Shown here: in pieces, positions 1-12,400 of the stretch
Numbering within the stretch: the first letter of the stretch is position 1
How the letters are laid out: each line of letters starts with the position of its first letter
Notes under the pieces: generated by a model
Told to the model about the DNA's origin: nothing
The model's input: only the letters and a program-made list of their open reading frames with translations
Databases searched by the model: none
NCBI RefSeq assembly: GCF_023101765.2
Contig: NC_064223.1
Coordinates: 8,086,113 to 8,150,112, forward strand
DNA length: 64,000 nt
From: Spodoptera frugiperda
Lineage: Eukaryota > Arthropoda > Insecta > Lepidoptera > Noctuidae
Reading direction: 5' to 3'
Made by a program: the position numbers and the translations under genes

Positions 1-341
1 CCAATAGTGCAGAAATCTTCAGTTTTAATCTAATTTGTCCAAAAGTCTTGTATTTTTGAATGCAGCTTCAGTAAGTGAAGTGCAATGTTATTTCAGTTTC
101 ATACTAAGCTTAGTGCAAGTTAATAATGTTCAGGAGTTGTACAGTTTGTGCTTAGTTCGTGCAGGGTTTGCACAGACCTGCTAAGACCGCCGCTAGCCGT
201 GTTTATTAAGTCTACAACTAGATCATGAGCTACTAACACTGCTTAGTCTATTATAATTAAGAAATATTAATTGGGTTTATCTGTGTCCCGAACAAAAGAA
301 TAATAATTAAAAGTGAAAAACTCCAGTAATAGGTACATATA

Positions 342-547
342 TAATGCATGCAACGTTTTTTATGCCCGAAGGGGTAAGCTGAGGTGCACATTACGGCACG
401 TAATGCTACTTTTCACCATTTGTGTCATAACTACATATATACTATATACGCCCACGAAAACAGCCCAGTAATATTTTGTCCGACCCGGGAACCCGAGACC
501 CCTTGTCCTGCATTCGCACTTACGATCACTCGACCAAGGAGGCAGTC
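342..547 (-). mobile_element. tRNA-derived SINE (family A), 8-bp target duplication
   Basis: Read on the minus strand it begins GACTGCCTCCTTGGTCGAGTG (tRNA A-box-like) and continues with GGGGTCTCGGGTTCCCGGGT in the B-box area. It ends at the left with a motif related to CCCCTTCGGG...AACG. TACATATA occurs at 334-341 and 548-555 as a target-site duplication. The body is shorter than the copy at 61427-61703. A few bases are missing in the B box, so it is unlikely to be transcribed by RNA polymerase III. Confidence 0.75.
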
Positions 548-555
548 TACATATA

Positions 556-1904
556 ATTATGTAACTATTCTGTTGCTTAGGCCCCTGCCGCACTGAAGTG
601 GAACCGCGGTGCTCCATAGAGTTTACTAAAATAAATAATATTAGAATTGAAAGGTGTAGCAAATCATTTCCACGTCACATATTGTTCACCGTCCCATATT
701 TCTTTATGTTCAATTGAATAAAAATACATATTCTGCATATCATCGGATGAATTCTAAAAACTAGACAATGAGTGATCAAAAACACATAGTGACATGACAT
801 TTTTATCGATATAAAGAGTTAGTTACTTTCGAAAAATAATAAATCACGTATGCAGACCGGATGGCGTTAATTCTAGCTTAGAGCTAATAGTAAAGTGATT
901 GATGTAAGTAGGTAAATGATTTTAGTGCGACTGTAAAATATAAGTGCGTACGCATTATCACGCGATCGCGACCACTCATTACAACCTGCGTTTACGCATG
1001 TATTTACAATACGTAAGTAGTGTAGTGTAGTTTTGTTTGTTGTTTCATAATGTGCGTGATATAAAAGGCGTATGCAAAAACAATGTGCTAACAGCTGTTA
1101 CTCCGAATCTGCAGTGTTATATTTGAATTTGTTATTTTTCTACTTTGGTAGGCCGATGTAGCCAATGTGATTTTTTTTCTGGTATCTATTCCATTTTATG
1201 TGATAGATATAAATATATTCATGAACATAAATTGAGAAAGCCATGTCTTTTCTGAATAAAAAAATATTTAAGCAGCGCACAGTTCTCTGACCAATAATAA
1301 ACTGGATTAGCGTTCTTTTTTTTCGACTAGGCATTGGTTGAAATACAAAGTTTACCGTTACATTTTACACTTTGTCATAAATTATTTTAGTAGATAAACT
1401 AGTTGTAGACACACATTCAGATCTATTGATAAATAAATTAGTAATATAGATTCCTATCATGTCATTAAAGTTTACTGTTTAGTCTAGGAAGAGAAACGAA
1501 ATCTTTATTCCCTTTTGTGTGATATTTCATCCGAATGTTAGTTGATTATAATTAGCATATGATTCCGTGTCCTAGCTATTATAAAATAATAATCTAAATA
1601 ATAATATTTAGATTATTATTTAATATTTAGATAGCTATGCTAATAAAATTGAAGTTGAATAAAATATAAAATAAGTATAATATAAGTTCATTAGTTAATG
1701 ACTAATGAACTACCAGTTTTTTACAGTTTCCAGAAAATACACCCTTTATTGAGATTGTCCCCAAGGAACTGTTAAATTTTCTGTTTATTAGCAACGCTTT
1801 TTGATATTTTGTCATAAAAATTGAAGCAGAAAAAGGATTCAACATCTTAATAAAGCATTTTAAGTCATCATCGTAAATTGAGACCTTTTTGCATTCGTTT
1901 TACA
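556..1904. other. No gene seen
   Basis: AT-rich DNA between a SINE and the orphan exon-like segment, with two short AT palindromes. It holds no exon with filamin similarity on the minus strand. It presumably belongs to a jbug intron if the gene continues to the left. Confidence 0.5.
1686..1710. repeat. Short palindrome
   Basis: GTTCATTAGT and ACTAATGAAC are perfect complements around TAATG. An AT-rich palindrome also occurs nearby (around 1590-1620, AATAATCTAAAT/ATTTAGATTATT). No function is assigned. Confidence 0.5.
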
Positions 1905-2038
1905 GACAAAGAGCAACTAATAGCTGCATGTGTCAATTATGCGAAAGTCGACGATAAGAAATGTCGAAAGTTGAGTCGAGTTGACACTTTCTTGAGCAGT
2001 GACGCTAATTATGGTGCTGTACGGTCCAAGTGGTGTGG
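1905..2038 (+). CDS. Orphan exon-like segment on the plus strand
   Basis: 134 nt framed by a strong acceptor (pyrimidine-rich, CATTCGTTTTACAG|AC) and a consensus donor (GTGTG|GTAAGTGC). It is open in the frame KEQLIAACVNYAKVDDKKCR then KLSRVDTFLSSDANYGAVRS and KWC. The composition is coding-like, with four Cys and many Lys/Asp. I do not recognise the family and found no partner exons. It could be an exon of a gene on the opposite strand to jbug, an old pseudogene piece, or chance. Confidence 0.3.
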
Positions 2039-2730
2039 TAAGTGCATTATTTCTCCACTGGTTTCTCGAGTAATGCCCAAATTACACGCACCATGGAAAC
2101 ATCACAGCCATGTAAACGTAGAAAGCTATAGACATCGGATTGCGAGGAATGGCGACTGAATTCACTGCACACAAATTGTCGTAATGTCAATAATTTAGGA
2201 CATTTGTTTACATTTGAGCGCTTCGTTGATGGTAAACATAAGTTCCTGGGTTGGTTATGAAATAATACCTATTAAGTAATATTGGCGATTTGCATGTAAA
2301 TGGGCTTTATTAAAATAGTTTATATTTAATGTCAATTGTCATAAAAGGCAGCAGTGCAGGCGTTTCGGGTATGGTTTTATATAATAGATTTGTTTAAAAA
2401 AACTTTATTTTGCGTGGTAATATCCTTCAGACGTAAGGAAATTAACGTTAGTGAAGACATTAGCATGTAAATAAACGAGGCCTCGGTCAGACAAAAGAAA
2501 TCTGCGTAAATAGTATTAATTGCATTATTATCGTGTACCTAATTATTAATTCATGGAATGTGAAGCCGCTGTAATTAATAACGTACTAGCTAATATTGTT
2601 CACATACAAGATGAAGTTTAATTCCTGTTATATTTTGGAAATATTTTATCGGAATGGTCGAAAATGAAGCCATCATCTAAATATTTATTTAATCTTCATT
2701 ACTAAAATTATAGTGAATGGTGGACTTAAA

Positions 2731-2770
2731 ATAGAGCTTCCCCAATAAAATATCATTGGAGAAGCTCTAT
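2731..2770. repeat. Short hairpin
   Basis: ATAGAGCTTC at 2731-2740 pairs with GAAGCTCTAT at 2761-2770. After one mismatch, CCAAT (742-746) pairs with ATTGG (755-759), leaving an 8-nt loop. Function is unknown; it may be part of the neighbouring repeat. Confidence 0.4.
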
Positions 2771-2771
2771 G

Positions 2772-2825
2772 TACCTACAGCAGTGGACATCTTATAGCCG
2801 ACTTGATGATGAAGCTGAAAATATA
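2772..2825 (+). repeat. Retroposon tail fragment (GCAGTGGAC...GATGATGAAG)
   Basis: CAGCAGTGGACATCTTATAG, then CCGACTTGATGATGAAG, resembles the 3' tail of lepidopteran LINE-type repeats with a GATGAT tail. It follows directly after the hairpin at 2731-2770. Confidence 0.35.
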
Positions 2826-2884
2826 GAAATCCGTGGTGGTGGTATGTGACGTTGTTAATTTTTTTTATTGATTCTTTTTTTCAT

Positions 2885-3115
2885 TAAATAAGCAGGCAAA
2901 CGATCTATTGAATCACCTGATGGCAAGCAATTGGTGCCGCCCATAGATACCTGAAACACCAGACGCGTTACAAGTGCGTTACCGGCTTTTTGGGGAGTTA
3001 GGAATTTGAGGATTGTTGGAGATTTGGGGATTGGAGAGGAATTGAGCCTCCGGTAACCTCATTCACACGACGAAACACAACGTAAGTGATGTTTCACATC
3101 GGCTTTGTTAAGTAA
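2885..3115 (-). mobile_element. Retroposon repeat (family D), partial inverted copy
   Basis: The segment AATCACCTGATGGCAAGCAA, GCCGCCCATAGATACCTGAA, CACCAGACGCGTTACAAGTG, the GAGCCTCCGGTAACCTCATT block and ACACAACGTAAGTGATGTTT match the reverse complement of the copy at 62745-63052. The part with CATGCTTCGGCAC is missing. Confidence 0.65.
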
Positions 3116-3879
3116 TTGTATTAAATGGTCACTTAAACTTAGTCTATTTTGGTAATCACCTCTTTATCTATTTATTAGTCCTTTATTACCGAACTAAAAG
3201 AGTAAAAGTTCGCTTTTACTCTACCTCTACTCGACCAATAACTATTAACATCTTTCTATGAATAGGAGAAATAGAATACGAAATTCGTTGTAGACTCGTT
3301 TCAATTAATAACTTGTAAAATAAATTTAAATTGATTCGATCTGAATATAACCAGAAATATTCGATTGGTAGAAAAACCTTTTTGATATGTTGCCGATATC
3401 TTAATACGAGAATATTAGAAATCAATTTCTGTTTTTAATAAATTGCAGTTGTATACTATTGGATGGTTCCTCATTCATTATTGAAAAGGTTTCCTAGTCT
3501 ATCTACTAGATATCATTATTTGTATCATTAAGTTGCGGTCAGCAGTTAGCAATTTTAATTTCCCTTTCTAGAAAAATAAACCGTTATTTTTTTAAATCAC
3601 GTTTTAGACCAGTTTGTAGGTATTCCATATTTTATTCAATCAACGGGATTTTTTTAATTTGACTAGATTTTATTTCATATTGATTCTGATATTAATATTA
3701 ATCATAATTTTCTTTTTTATCGTTTATGAATGAATTTGTTGAAATCAATAAGTTGAGATTCCTATATGACCTAGGTCATGATTTGAGGCTGTGACTGAGT
3801 ATTACTAAATCACATACATAACATTTTGTACGTCTAGATTCAACAGTTAGTTTAATAATTATTCAGTTTTTTTAAACTT

Positions 3880-4068
3880 TGCCCCACACTAGGATTTTTT
3901 CCTGTGTCCGTGGATGCTTTTACAAATATACAAGTTCACACAGACACTTGACACCCAGACCAGAAACAACAATTTGTGGATCACACAAAGAATTGCTCCG
4001 TGTGGGAATCGAACCCGCTACACGCGGCGCGGCAGCCAGTTGCCCAGTCACCGCGCCAACCGTGTAGT
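3880..4068 (-). mobile_element. tRNA-derived SINE (family B)
   Basis: On the minus strand: GACTACACGGTTGGCGCGGTG (A-box region), GCGGGTTCGATTCCCACACGG (B box GGTTCGATTCC), then CACAAATTGTTGTTTCTGGT, and the tail ACAGGAAAAAATCCTAGTGTG near 3880. Two other copies occur in the window (22674-22850 and 49452-49608). All three have the same orientation. Confidence 0.8.
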
Positions 4069-4455
4069 CAAAATTAAAATTATAGTTTCTATTGGGACGA
4101 TGTTTAATCCCTAACAAATAATCACGTGTAGAAATAAAACAATGTCTACATGAGACGGTGTTACATTTCAGTCGGCAGTCCAAGTCGGAAATAGAAGCTT
4201 AAGGCGCTGTAGCTGAAGAAATGTAATCAGTAGGTACAAACAATACGTGGGGACTGCAAACGGGAACTATTGTTGCAATTTTGATTTGTTTCCTACAGCG
4301 TTGCTTGCTGCTGTGATTCGCTCGCTGCTTTGTTCTCGTATTCCAGTAATCACATACAATTTGTACAGCTCGCGTGTTCTTAGATAGCCCAGTGTATTCG
4401 TACCAGGCTCGGCGAAAATCTACTTATAGGTTGTCATGAGTAGGGCTTCTTTTAA

Positions 4456-5453
4456 CACGTTCACTGCGTTACGGGAAGTATTTGGTTGTAATTGAGTCTT
4501 GCTCTGTGCGGCAGCTAGTTGTCCTGGTTTTACTCTCCGTGCGGAGGTGATTTATTATTAGTAAAAGTAAGTAAAGTATTCGTTCAAGTAAAAAAGAGAC
4601 ACCTATATTCCCGATGTGCTTGCTTATAGTGTATTCAAATTTAAGAATAAAAATGTACGGGAATTATTTTGTCGTAACGCACAGAAAGGTAATTATTGTA
4701 CAATAGTGCGATACGGGAACTATTTGGCCGTATCCTAAACCCCGTACCGCACTGAACGTGAGCTTCATTTAGTCATAGTGCTGTGTCTAGTCGATAAGTT
4801 TTTACAGAACGCGATATTTTATCTTTCACGCGTAAGTAGGTAAATTGTAGGTACATGAACAATGAAACGTTCACGCAAAATCTTATTATGAGAAATGGTA
4901 TTAAAACAGAAGGTGAAGAGGCTAGAAACATTATTGTGCAGAATAATGGTTCCAGTTTCCAGTTATAGTACAAAAAAGTCCATCAAGCGAATTTTGTATA
5001 TGAGAAGAAATATTAATTAATAAAAAAAAGACTGATGCTCATCCCATTACAAAAAAGGTTTTGTTGATAGTGTAATACTCTAATAAAAAATAATGAATCT
5101 AAAACAAAATAATGTTTTTATGACACCCCATCCCTAGCAATACGACTGTTGTATGCGCCACGACAAGTATTTTCCCGTAAAATCAACCATTTTCAAAAAT
5201 ACCTGTAACTTTTAAGATATTACTAAGAACCCCGTGCTACTGCAGCTGTGCATACACAAGGATGTTACCTATGTATTGGTACAGAAAAAAAAATCTGCTG
5301 AGGACTTTCCATGTCTCTGTGGAGGTTTAAAGTCAGGACTACATACGGGAACATAGACGTCGTAACGCACACCAGGCATTCTTGATACGGGAAGTATGTG
5401 ACTTGTACAGCACTGGAAGTAAGTCTTAATCTTGGGCAGCCGCAGTGAACGTG
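4456..5453. mobile_element. TTAA-flanked non-autonomous DNA transposon, about 1 kb
   Basis: The left end reads TTAA|CACGTTCACTGCG (TTAA at 4452-4455). The right end is its exact complement, CGCAGTGAACGTG|TTAA (TTAA at 5454-5457). So there are 13-bp terminal inverted repeats and a TTAA target duplication. A motif close to TACGGGAAxTATTTGG recurs inside (near 4472, 4712, 5345 and 5389). No transposase ORF is present. A TTAA target is typical of piggyBac-like elements; the superfamily assignment is inference. Confidence 0.75.
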
Positions 5454-6214
5454 TTAATTAATGCAAGCGCTGCACTGCGCTCTTCTTTTGAAAGGTGATT
5501 TTCACGTTGCGCTTTACTCAGATTTCAGCGCTTTATGTACACGTATGTACCTGTTTACTTGTGAGAAATTTGAATGTAATATTAACAACGTCTGTTGCAG
5601 AAAGTGTAGGGTTTATACGTTAGTTCTTTGAATGGAGGCAAGTGTTTTATTTGTTCTTTATATTTTATATTGTTCAGTACGCAGATGGGTAGCAAGTTAA
5701 CGGTAAGTAACGAGTATCTAAAAGGTTAATTAATTGTAAGACCGCATTACATCTTTGTCATTAAAATACCTTAAGCTTGGTACCAACTCGTTTTGTCACA
5801 CGCAAGGCCAACTACATTTCGCATGTCTATCAGGTGACAGCTGTCTATTTAAGCCTTTACAATACATTCTCACAGTTTAAACATAATTTGAAGACTGTTG
5901 TGGTCAGAATGTGGTTTGTTATTTTACAGGAGCGGGTGTGGTAAGTTCCTGTGGTGAGATGTTGATAGCATTGGATCACTACACAAGGTTGCATCGGTTA
6001 TTGTATTGTCTTGTCACCGGTATTTTTGTAATTCATTTATTTGAGCTGACTTTAAGCCTATGTCAATGATTAATTGAACGAATTCAACTTCACTTCCTAC
6101 GTGTACTTCGCTCTAAATAGTTTTATACACAAATTAGGATCCGCACAAATGACTGCAAGGAATGGCTGACTATACGAGTAAATAATACACACCGTAATTG
6201 ACCTCTATTATTAC

Positions 6215-6421
6215 CTAACACAGATAACGAAAAAAGTGACCCACCTGGTACATGTTCATCGTTAAAGGTGACCCTCACGGTGTGGGGTCGCGGCAGGCGC
6301 GGTGTGAAGGCGGCCGCGTACCTGTGGCCCCCGAGGGGTCGCACGGAGCTCGCCACGAGGGCCCCGTTGCCGCCCGATACCTCTAATTCAAGGTGACCGG
6401 GCCCCGCCATACTTCCGTCCA
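6215..6421 (-). CDS. jbug: jbug coding exon 19: filamin Ig repeat 4
   Basis: 207 nt, acceptor CCAATACAG|TGGA, phase 1 in, phase 1 out at TTAG|GTAATA. It encodes DGSMAGPGHLELEVSGGNGA, the strands RYAAAFTPRLPRPHTVRVTF, NDEHVPG and GSLFSLSVL. A donor at 6244 (CCAG|GTGGGT) would also give phase 1. I prefer the later one because the extra residues GSLFSLSV are the expected last strand of the repeat. The next exon was not found in 1-6214. Confidence 0.82.
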
Positions 6422-9400
6422 CTGTATTGGGAAATTACTCGTCAATTTATAAATAATCAAAAGTTAGTGAAGTGGATGTCCTATTGTCGAGAGGTTTCCG
6501 TTATTATGAGAGGAAAACGTTACTTTTTCATACGTTATTTATTGATAAAGTTGGGAATCGTGAATGAGTGTCCTCTGACGTTTTTAGGGATTATTGTAAA
6601 CGGAGCAACAATTTAACGATAGATAGATTGAACGATAGTCACGATAGAACAATTTAACGATTAAGTTATATATAGCTTGGAACGAACCACGACAGTTACC
6701 TGGTTCAAAAGCTTTACAGTAAAATTATTTCGGTCTTTGTATAAACAAAGCTTTAGTGAGGTGTTGGAAATACCCTTTTAATTAATAGCTACTGTTTGCC
6801 CGGCTCGAATCGTAGAAATTAAGTTTTAGTAAGAATTTATTGGCAGCTATCCAAACCAACAAAGATTGTATGAGAAGCTGAGTCAGCCCGACTCAAGCGA
6901 TCGGCACAATAGAATGGAGATAACGTTAGGAAAAATTAAAAGATGCTTTTTTACTTTTAATAGAAGCTCTTTTTGAGGTTTTGTTGTCGTATCGTCAGTT
7001 TTAAATTAAAGTCACAATTGGCATTCGTTTATGGGATAGTAAGACTAAAGTAAATCTCTTCATTTTTGCGTTCTGAAGTTTATTTATTCAACTTGACTTC
7101 TATACTTGATTTCTAGGAAACGTGAAGTACAATTTTAAAAGTATTCGATTTTAATATCTCATTGTAAATGCAACGCAAATGAGCAATACAATACCTTACT
7201 TAATATACAAGAATTAAATTATTGCTTTTTTATTTATATACATTGTGACATGATATAAACATTTAGAGAAAATAGGCGGCCTCTGTTAGGCGTCAAATAT
7301 ACAATAATCAGTTTCGTATTAGTATTATCAGTACTATGAGTGTAATAGTTAATATTAGTGTAATATTCGGAAGGTACCACTGGGACGCTCCCGTATCTTT
7401 AGACAATGGCACTTACCTATGAATTCAACTGGTTGTCCCACAACTCCTTTGTAAGACGGTCTTACAATTATTCCTTTGGCACCTCTATTATTATCCCTTT
7501 TAATTGGTCTGTAAACGAAAATGTTCACAACAAATTAAATTATAAAGTAAATGTTATAAGTAGGTTACAATAACTCCTATATAATGCAGTTACAATGCAG
7601 GTGACGATGAAATTAAAAAAGTATGGAAAGTTCTACAATGTTGGAACAAAAAAACTTTCTCCGTTGCATACAATTTAATTTATTACGAAGAAAAATAGTT
7701 CGTGGAGTGTAAATTATATCGCAGTGGAACTGTCTCTAGCGTTCAACTGTTTTAATGTTTTGTCCTAGGAATTATATAGTGCTGTTAATAAGTTTTGTTT
7801 TACTTTGAACAACGTAGACGATGAATGGTTCATTAGAATTTCAGAAACTAACAAGAAGGAAAGAATATGAATTTTTCTAACTTTGCACTTCAATTATAAG
7901 TAACTCTGAAATTGAGGTATATTTACTTGTTTCACCTGAAAATATACCCGGCATATATCCCCAAAAACCATTTTCACGTTTTACAATGCGTTGCCAAGAA
8001 GACGTTGAGAAAGTAATCAGATCTCACGTAGAGCCAAATTTCTTACCCTACGTGCTAGCTTTAAATCTATAAGCCTTAATTTTTCACTTTAGTTGCAGGG
8101 AAATATCTACTACTGCCGTAGCTCGTAGCGAGTAGCTCGTAGCGCGTAGCAGCGTTTCTCCGCTATTAACCTACCGTGCATTTAACTGGAGAGTTGGCCG
8201 CACGGAAAGACTTTGTTTTCAAGTTCCACGCTTCCATTAAATTGCGTGGCCTGGCCACCAATATCCACATATTGCATAGTAACTATGTAGTAACACATAG
8301 TATGTAGTCCTTCATACCTGAAACGTGCGTGTGCGGCGTCCGTCTCAGAGCGGGCCCCCCCGGTAGGGTCGCGGGGGGGCCTATTGGATAAAAAAGACTG
8401 CTGCTGCTTCTCCTCCACGCTGCTGTACGACGAGTCGCGCACCACGTACGTGCTCTCGCGCACTTCGCGTTTACTGAACTCTTGCTGCAAATAAATAAAA
8501 TTAAATAATATTCATTAATACATTACGCTTCACTGACAATCTCTGCGTATAACAGGGCATAGGTTTGTACTCTAAGTCTGGTATAACTTCGTTTTATGAA
8601 CAGCACAGCGTAGATTAGGTACCTAACTAACCTAAATCTGCGTTTTAAGTGTATAGGATTTTGATAAATTACTTTAAATATCTCACAATATCTACGTTCC
8701 TACAGACAGAACTCCTGCCAATAATTTATGAAAGCTAAAGAAAGACAGACATCCTGATAACCTGTTTAAGATCACGGATTTAAAACAGAGCTACCTAAGT
8801 AAAAACTTTGAATTATCTCGCAGCAACGGCAGATAAATTTTACGAGAAAAGTATCCACAAAGAACAGAATTCTGATATCATTTATAAACGTTAAAGTCGG
8901 CAATTTGACATTAATATCATTCAACGTAGATGGGAGGCTAACGAGACCCACTCGTATATTCGAATACAATTTGCGCAATATTGCCGTGACAAGTTTTCCA
9001 AGAAATGCTCAGAAGTGTACCGAGTACTGTGTACGGTGCGACTCGTGCGAGCTTACAAAACGATGAAATCAGTATCAAGTGCCTTTTATAAAGAAATATA
9101 CAAGGTGCTGCAGACATTTTCTACATTATATTATTATGCTAGACTGCACTTTGTACTGTAACGAGCTATGAGAATATTATTATGAGGTTTATACCCTACT
9201 TACGATACTAGTACCTATATACAATGAATTCCACGTTAAGTGCCCATTAATATTGTTAAAAGAAGCATTAGATTTGGCATTACTGGGGTTTTATAAGTAG
9301 CTCTCGTACTTGGTAGAGCATTTTGAAGGTTTGGGTACGTTTGCGTCTGAATCTATAGTTTATAACCGCAGATAGCTTGATTTTAAAATTATCCTGCAAA

Positions 9401-12400
9401 ATGAATTCTTTAACAAAAACTATCTATAGGCATCGAAAGGGTTCCAATTTTCGTGTTTCAATAGTTTGATTGAGCTCTGAATTGATGGATACTATAAATT
9501 CAACTCTTTTGTTTAAAATTTCTCAGTATTCAATCGTATGAAACGGCGTGTATTCGAACGGTTTCGATGTTCTGATACCTATCTACCGATGTATGTACCT
9601 AGTTTTTGGAATGGAATTAAATTCAGCTGTATTGTGAGGTAAAATAGCAGCTGAATATGAAGACATTCGATACTCATCATTGTTATATTCATAATAGATT
9701 TCTGATTTTCGAAATACTCACGTCCGAATTTCGTTAATTTCAAACATTATGGAAAGGATTTACAACATCGTTAAACATTAGGGCAACATTAGTAGTAGTT
9801 GAAGGGAAACATCACCCAAACTGAACAGTTAAGTCAATGGTCACAATCTTAATGGCGGGAAGTTGTCCCATAGTTGGGGAGCGGGCTAAGTGTCGCCATA
9901 ACGTACCATAACCATGGGAGTCACGCACAACGTTTACATAGTTGAGACTTGTTTCTAAACTTACATAGTGTTATATAAAGGGGACACTAGTGGTACAAGT
10001 TCTTCATAAAGGCTTCTGCTCACTGAATTTAGGGCTGTTCTATGAGAGCTGTCTTGGATTTTCTAATAAGCGTGTTTTTTGCTATTGCTATAGTAGTTTA
10101 ATTGAGCATTATATTGTTACATGCATGTACTTTACTATTGACGTGAGATTGGAGATTTGTAACATCACTAAAAAGTCAAGTTATAGTTTTAAATGTTATG
10201 ATGTTTTTATTTGACAAAGTTTGAGGTTTGTAAAATTCAGTCTGCTAGCTCCCTTACTCGTGGCGTCCCATAACATAGAGATTCGTATATGAAGTGCGCA
10301 GTGCCGTGTCAGTGAATGGTAAACTTAATTTTAAACTCGACTCTAGCTGTTCACTTCGTGTGCTGTTAGTGGAGTGAGACTGCTTCATGGTTTGTATGAG
10401 TCCACTACTGCATTCAATTTACAAAGTTCTTTTTATTTACTTTTATAGTTGGTCTACCAGAAAACTGCGCGAAAGTTGCTGTAAGTTTTGTCGATATTAC
10501 GAGTTCTATAAAAATACAAATAATAACATTGTATTGCTTGGATTGCTTTTAAATGTAGTAGTATTATTGTTAAATATTTGAGTACTTCAGTCAGGCATGT
10601 CAACATTTAAAGAATGATTCGATCTATTGATACACATCAAAGTTTAAAAAATCCTTACAAACACGTACAGCATACGCAACAACAGCTACAATATTTTAAA
10701 AATACTGGTTAAAAAGCGAAGCATGTACCGTCTTTTGTTAGTTTACAGGGAAAATAACAAAGAGCTACGTACTCGACTGGTGTAGGTGTCGGAGTCGCGG
10801 TCGTCGGCCAACCGGTCGAGCTGCCGGTTGAAGGAGTCGCGCGAGTAGTCGGTGAACTTGTTGAGCTGCGTGTTGCGTTTAGTCTCGCGGTCCAGGGTGC
10901 TCTGCCCGGGCACCCGCTCCGATGGGCTTTTAGGAGACTCGAGGCTACACACACAAACGCTTATACTGCACCACATGTAAATTAGAGACCGCAGCCATGT
11001 ATAGCGAAACCGAACAAGCGTCGAAATACTTTGTACACAATTGACTGGCGTTACTAACATTACTATGTATATAATAAATCACGTAGGACGGTTGTTACTC
11101 CTAATTTAATGATGTACACAACAATACAATATGTGAGTTGATATTTTGTGACAATATAGACCTTATTATTACCCCTTCTGCTTTAGTTGTATACGAGTAC
11201 AATATATATTTACAAATGTTATTTATGTAGAATTATGGCCCGTAATACCTCTAATTGGAGGCTCTCAGGCTTTATTCTGTTACTCGTGTTCGCAAATATA
11301 TCTAGTTGGGTATCATTAATCATGGTTCCATGGCTCCCTTTGTGTACCGTATTATCAATATCTCACCTGTTAGCGCTCATCATTTGTCTTGTTTTTTCCA
11401 CGCTGTCCCAGTCCCTTCTCTGGTGATACGACTTCCCGCCAGGATCACCTGCACCTGGCATGATAAATAATATGTATTCTTTTCACTTTTCAATGAAAAA
11501 TATTTATTTATTTACTCAAAAAGGGTCAAATATAATGATGGGAATAAGTAAAATTTTCCAGGATTGACGAAAATCGTAAAACTTTACCTACTAAATATGA
11601 TTTTCCGCGTGGAAGCTAAACTATCGACACAATGCGTAGCAGCTGTAGCAGCGGCGTAGCGGTGTCGTAGCAGGGTCAACCATACCATCAAATTCTTATT
11701 CGTAACGTGTCATTAAAAGTGTAATTAACCGATTTTATGAATTAGTACCTACTTTCAGCTTTTACTACCTTAGCAGGAACTATATCTATTGGATTATTAT
11801 CCCTATAAACTTAGTGAATGTCCCGGGAGAATACTCTATGCAGTTGTGAACTAAATCTAATTAGAAAAGTGTGGAGAGCTAAACTATCGCCGGTTGTCTT
11901 TGACTACGTTTCTCTGTGGTTGAGCTTTTAACTCGATGACGCGACGTATGAGTTTCTTTTTAAATAGTGCCAATTTACAGTTGAAAATACAGCTATTACC
12001 AGTGTTTATTTTTGGGCTAGCTGCTTCTGTGTTTTAGTCATAAAAAGTCCAGTATTGTTTACATATCCGATATTTCTTGATTATCAAAATGAATTTACGG
12101 TTAATCTAGTCTAAAGTACTTTTAATCATACAACATACTTTATAAAACGTTTCTCTTTTCAGTTTGATCAAACCGTATCGAGTATTATTATCTAATTTAA
12201 AGAACTTACTTTTAATCATACAATATGTCAGTTTTTTTCAGTCAACCATATCGATTATTTTTATTATATATGTTAAACACTTTTAGATCACGGCTACTTT
12301 ATTCCAGTGTCAGTGGGCTATATATAGTTTACCCTACTTTCCACCCTAAGTATTTTCTGAAAGGAGGTATTACAGGGAAAGATTATTCAGGTGGGGTCCG

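Noticed and set aside
4773..4973. 66-codon ORF on the minus strand
   Set aside because: It lies inside the TTAA-flanked transposon and shows no similarity to a transposase.
5929..5942. Tiny exon-like unit between TTTTACAG and GTAAGT
   Set aside because: An 11-bp exon without any frame or partner is not supportable; chance juxtaposition of splice-like words.
6123..6214. Read-through of exon 19 past GTAATA
   Set aside because: After the SLFSLSV strand the frame loses filamin character (NNRGQLRCVLF), so I end the exon at 6215.
10709..10954. 81-codon frame reading LLKAHRSGCPGRAPWTARLN on the minus strand
   Set aside because: This is the wrong frame of exon 16. The frame with LESPKSPSERVPGQ joins exon 15 and exon 17 without a stop.
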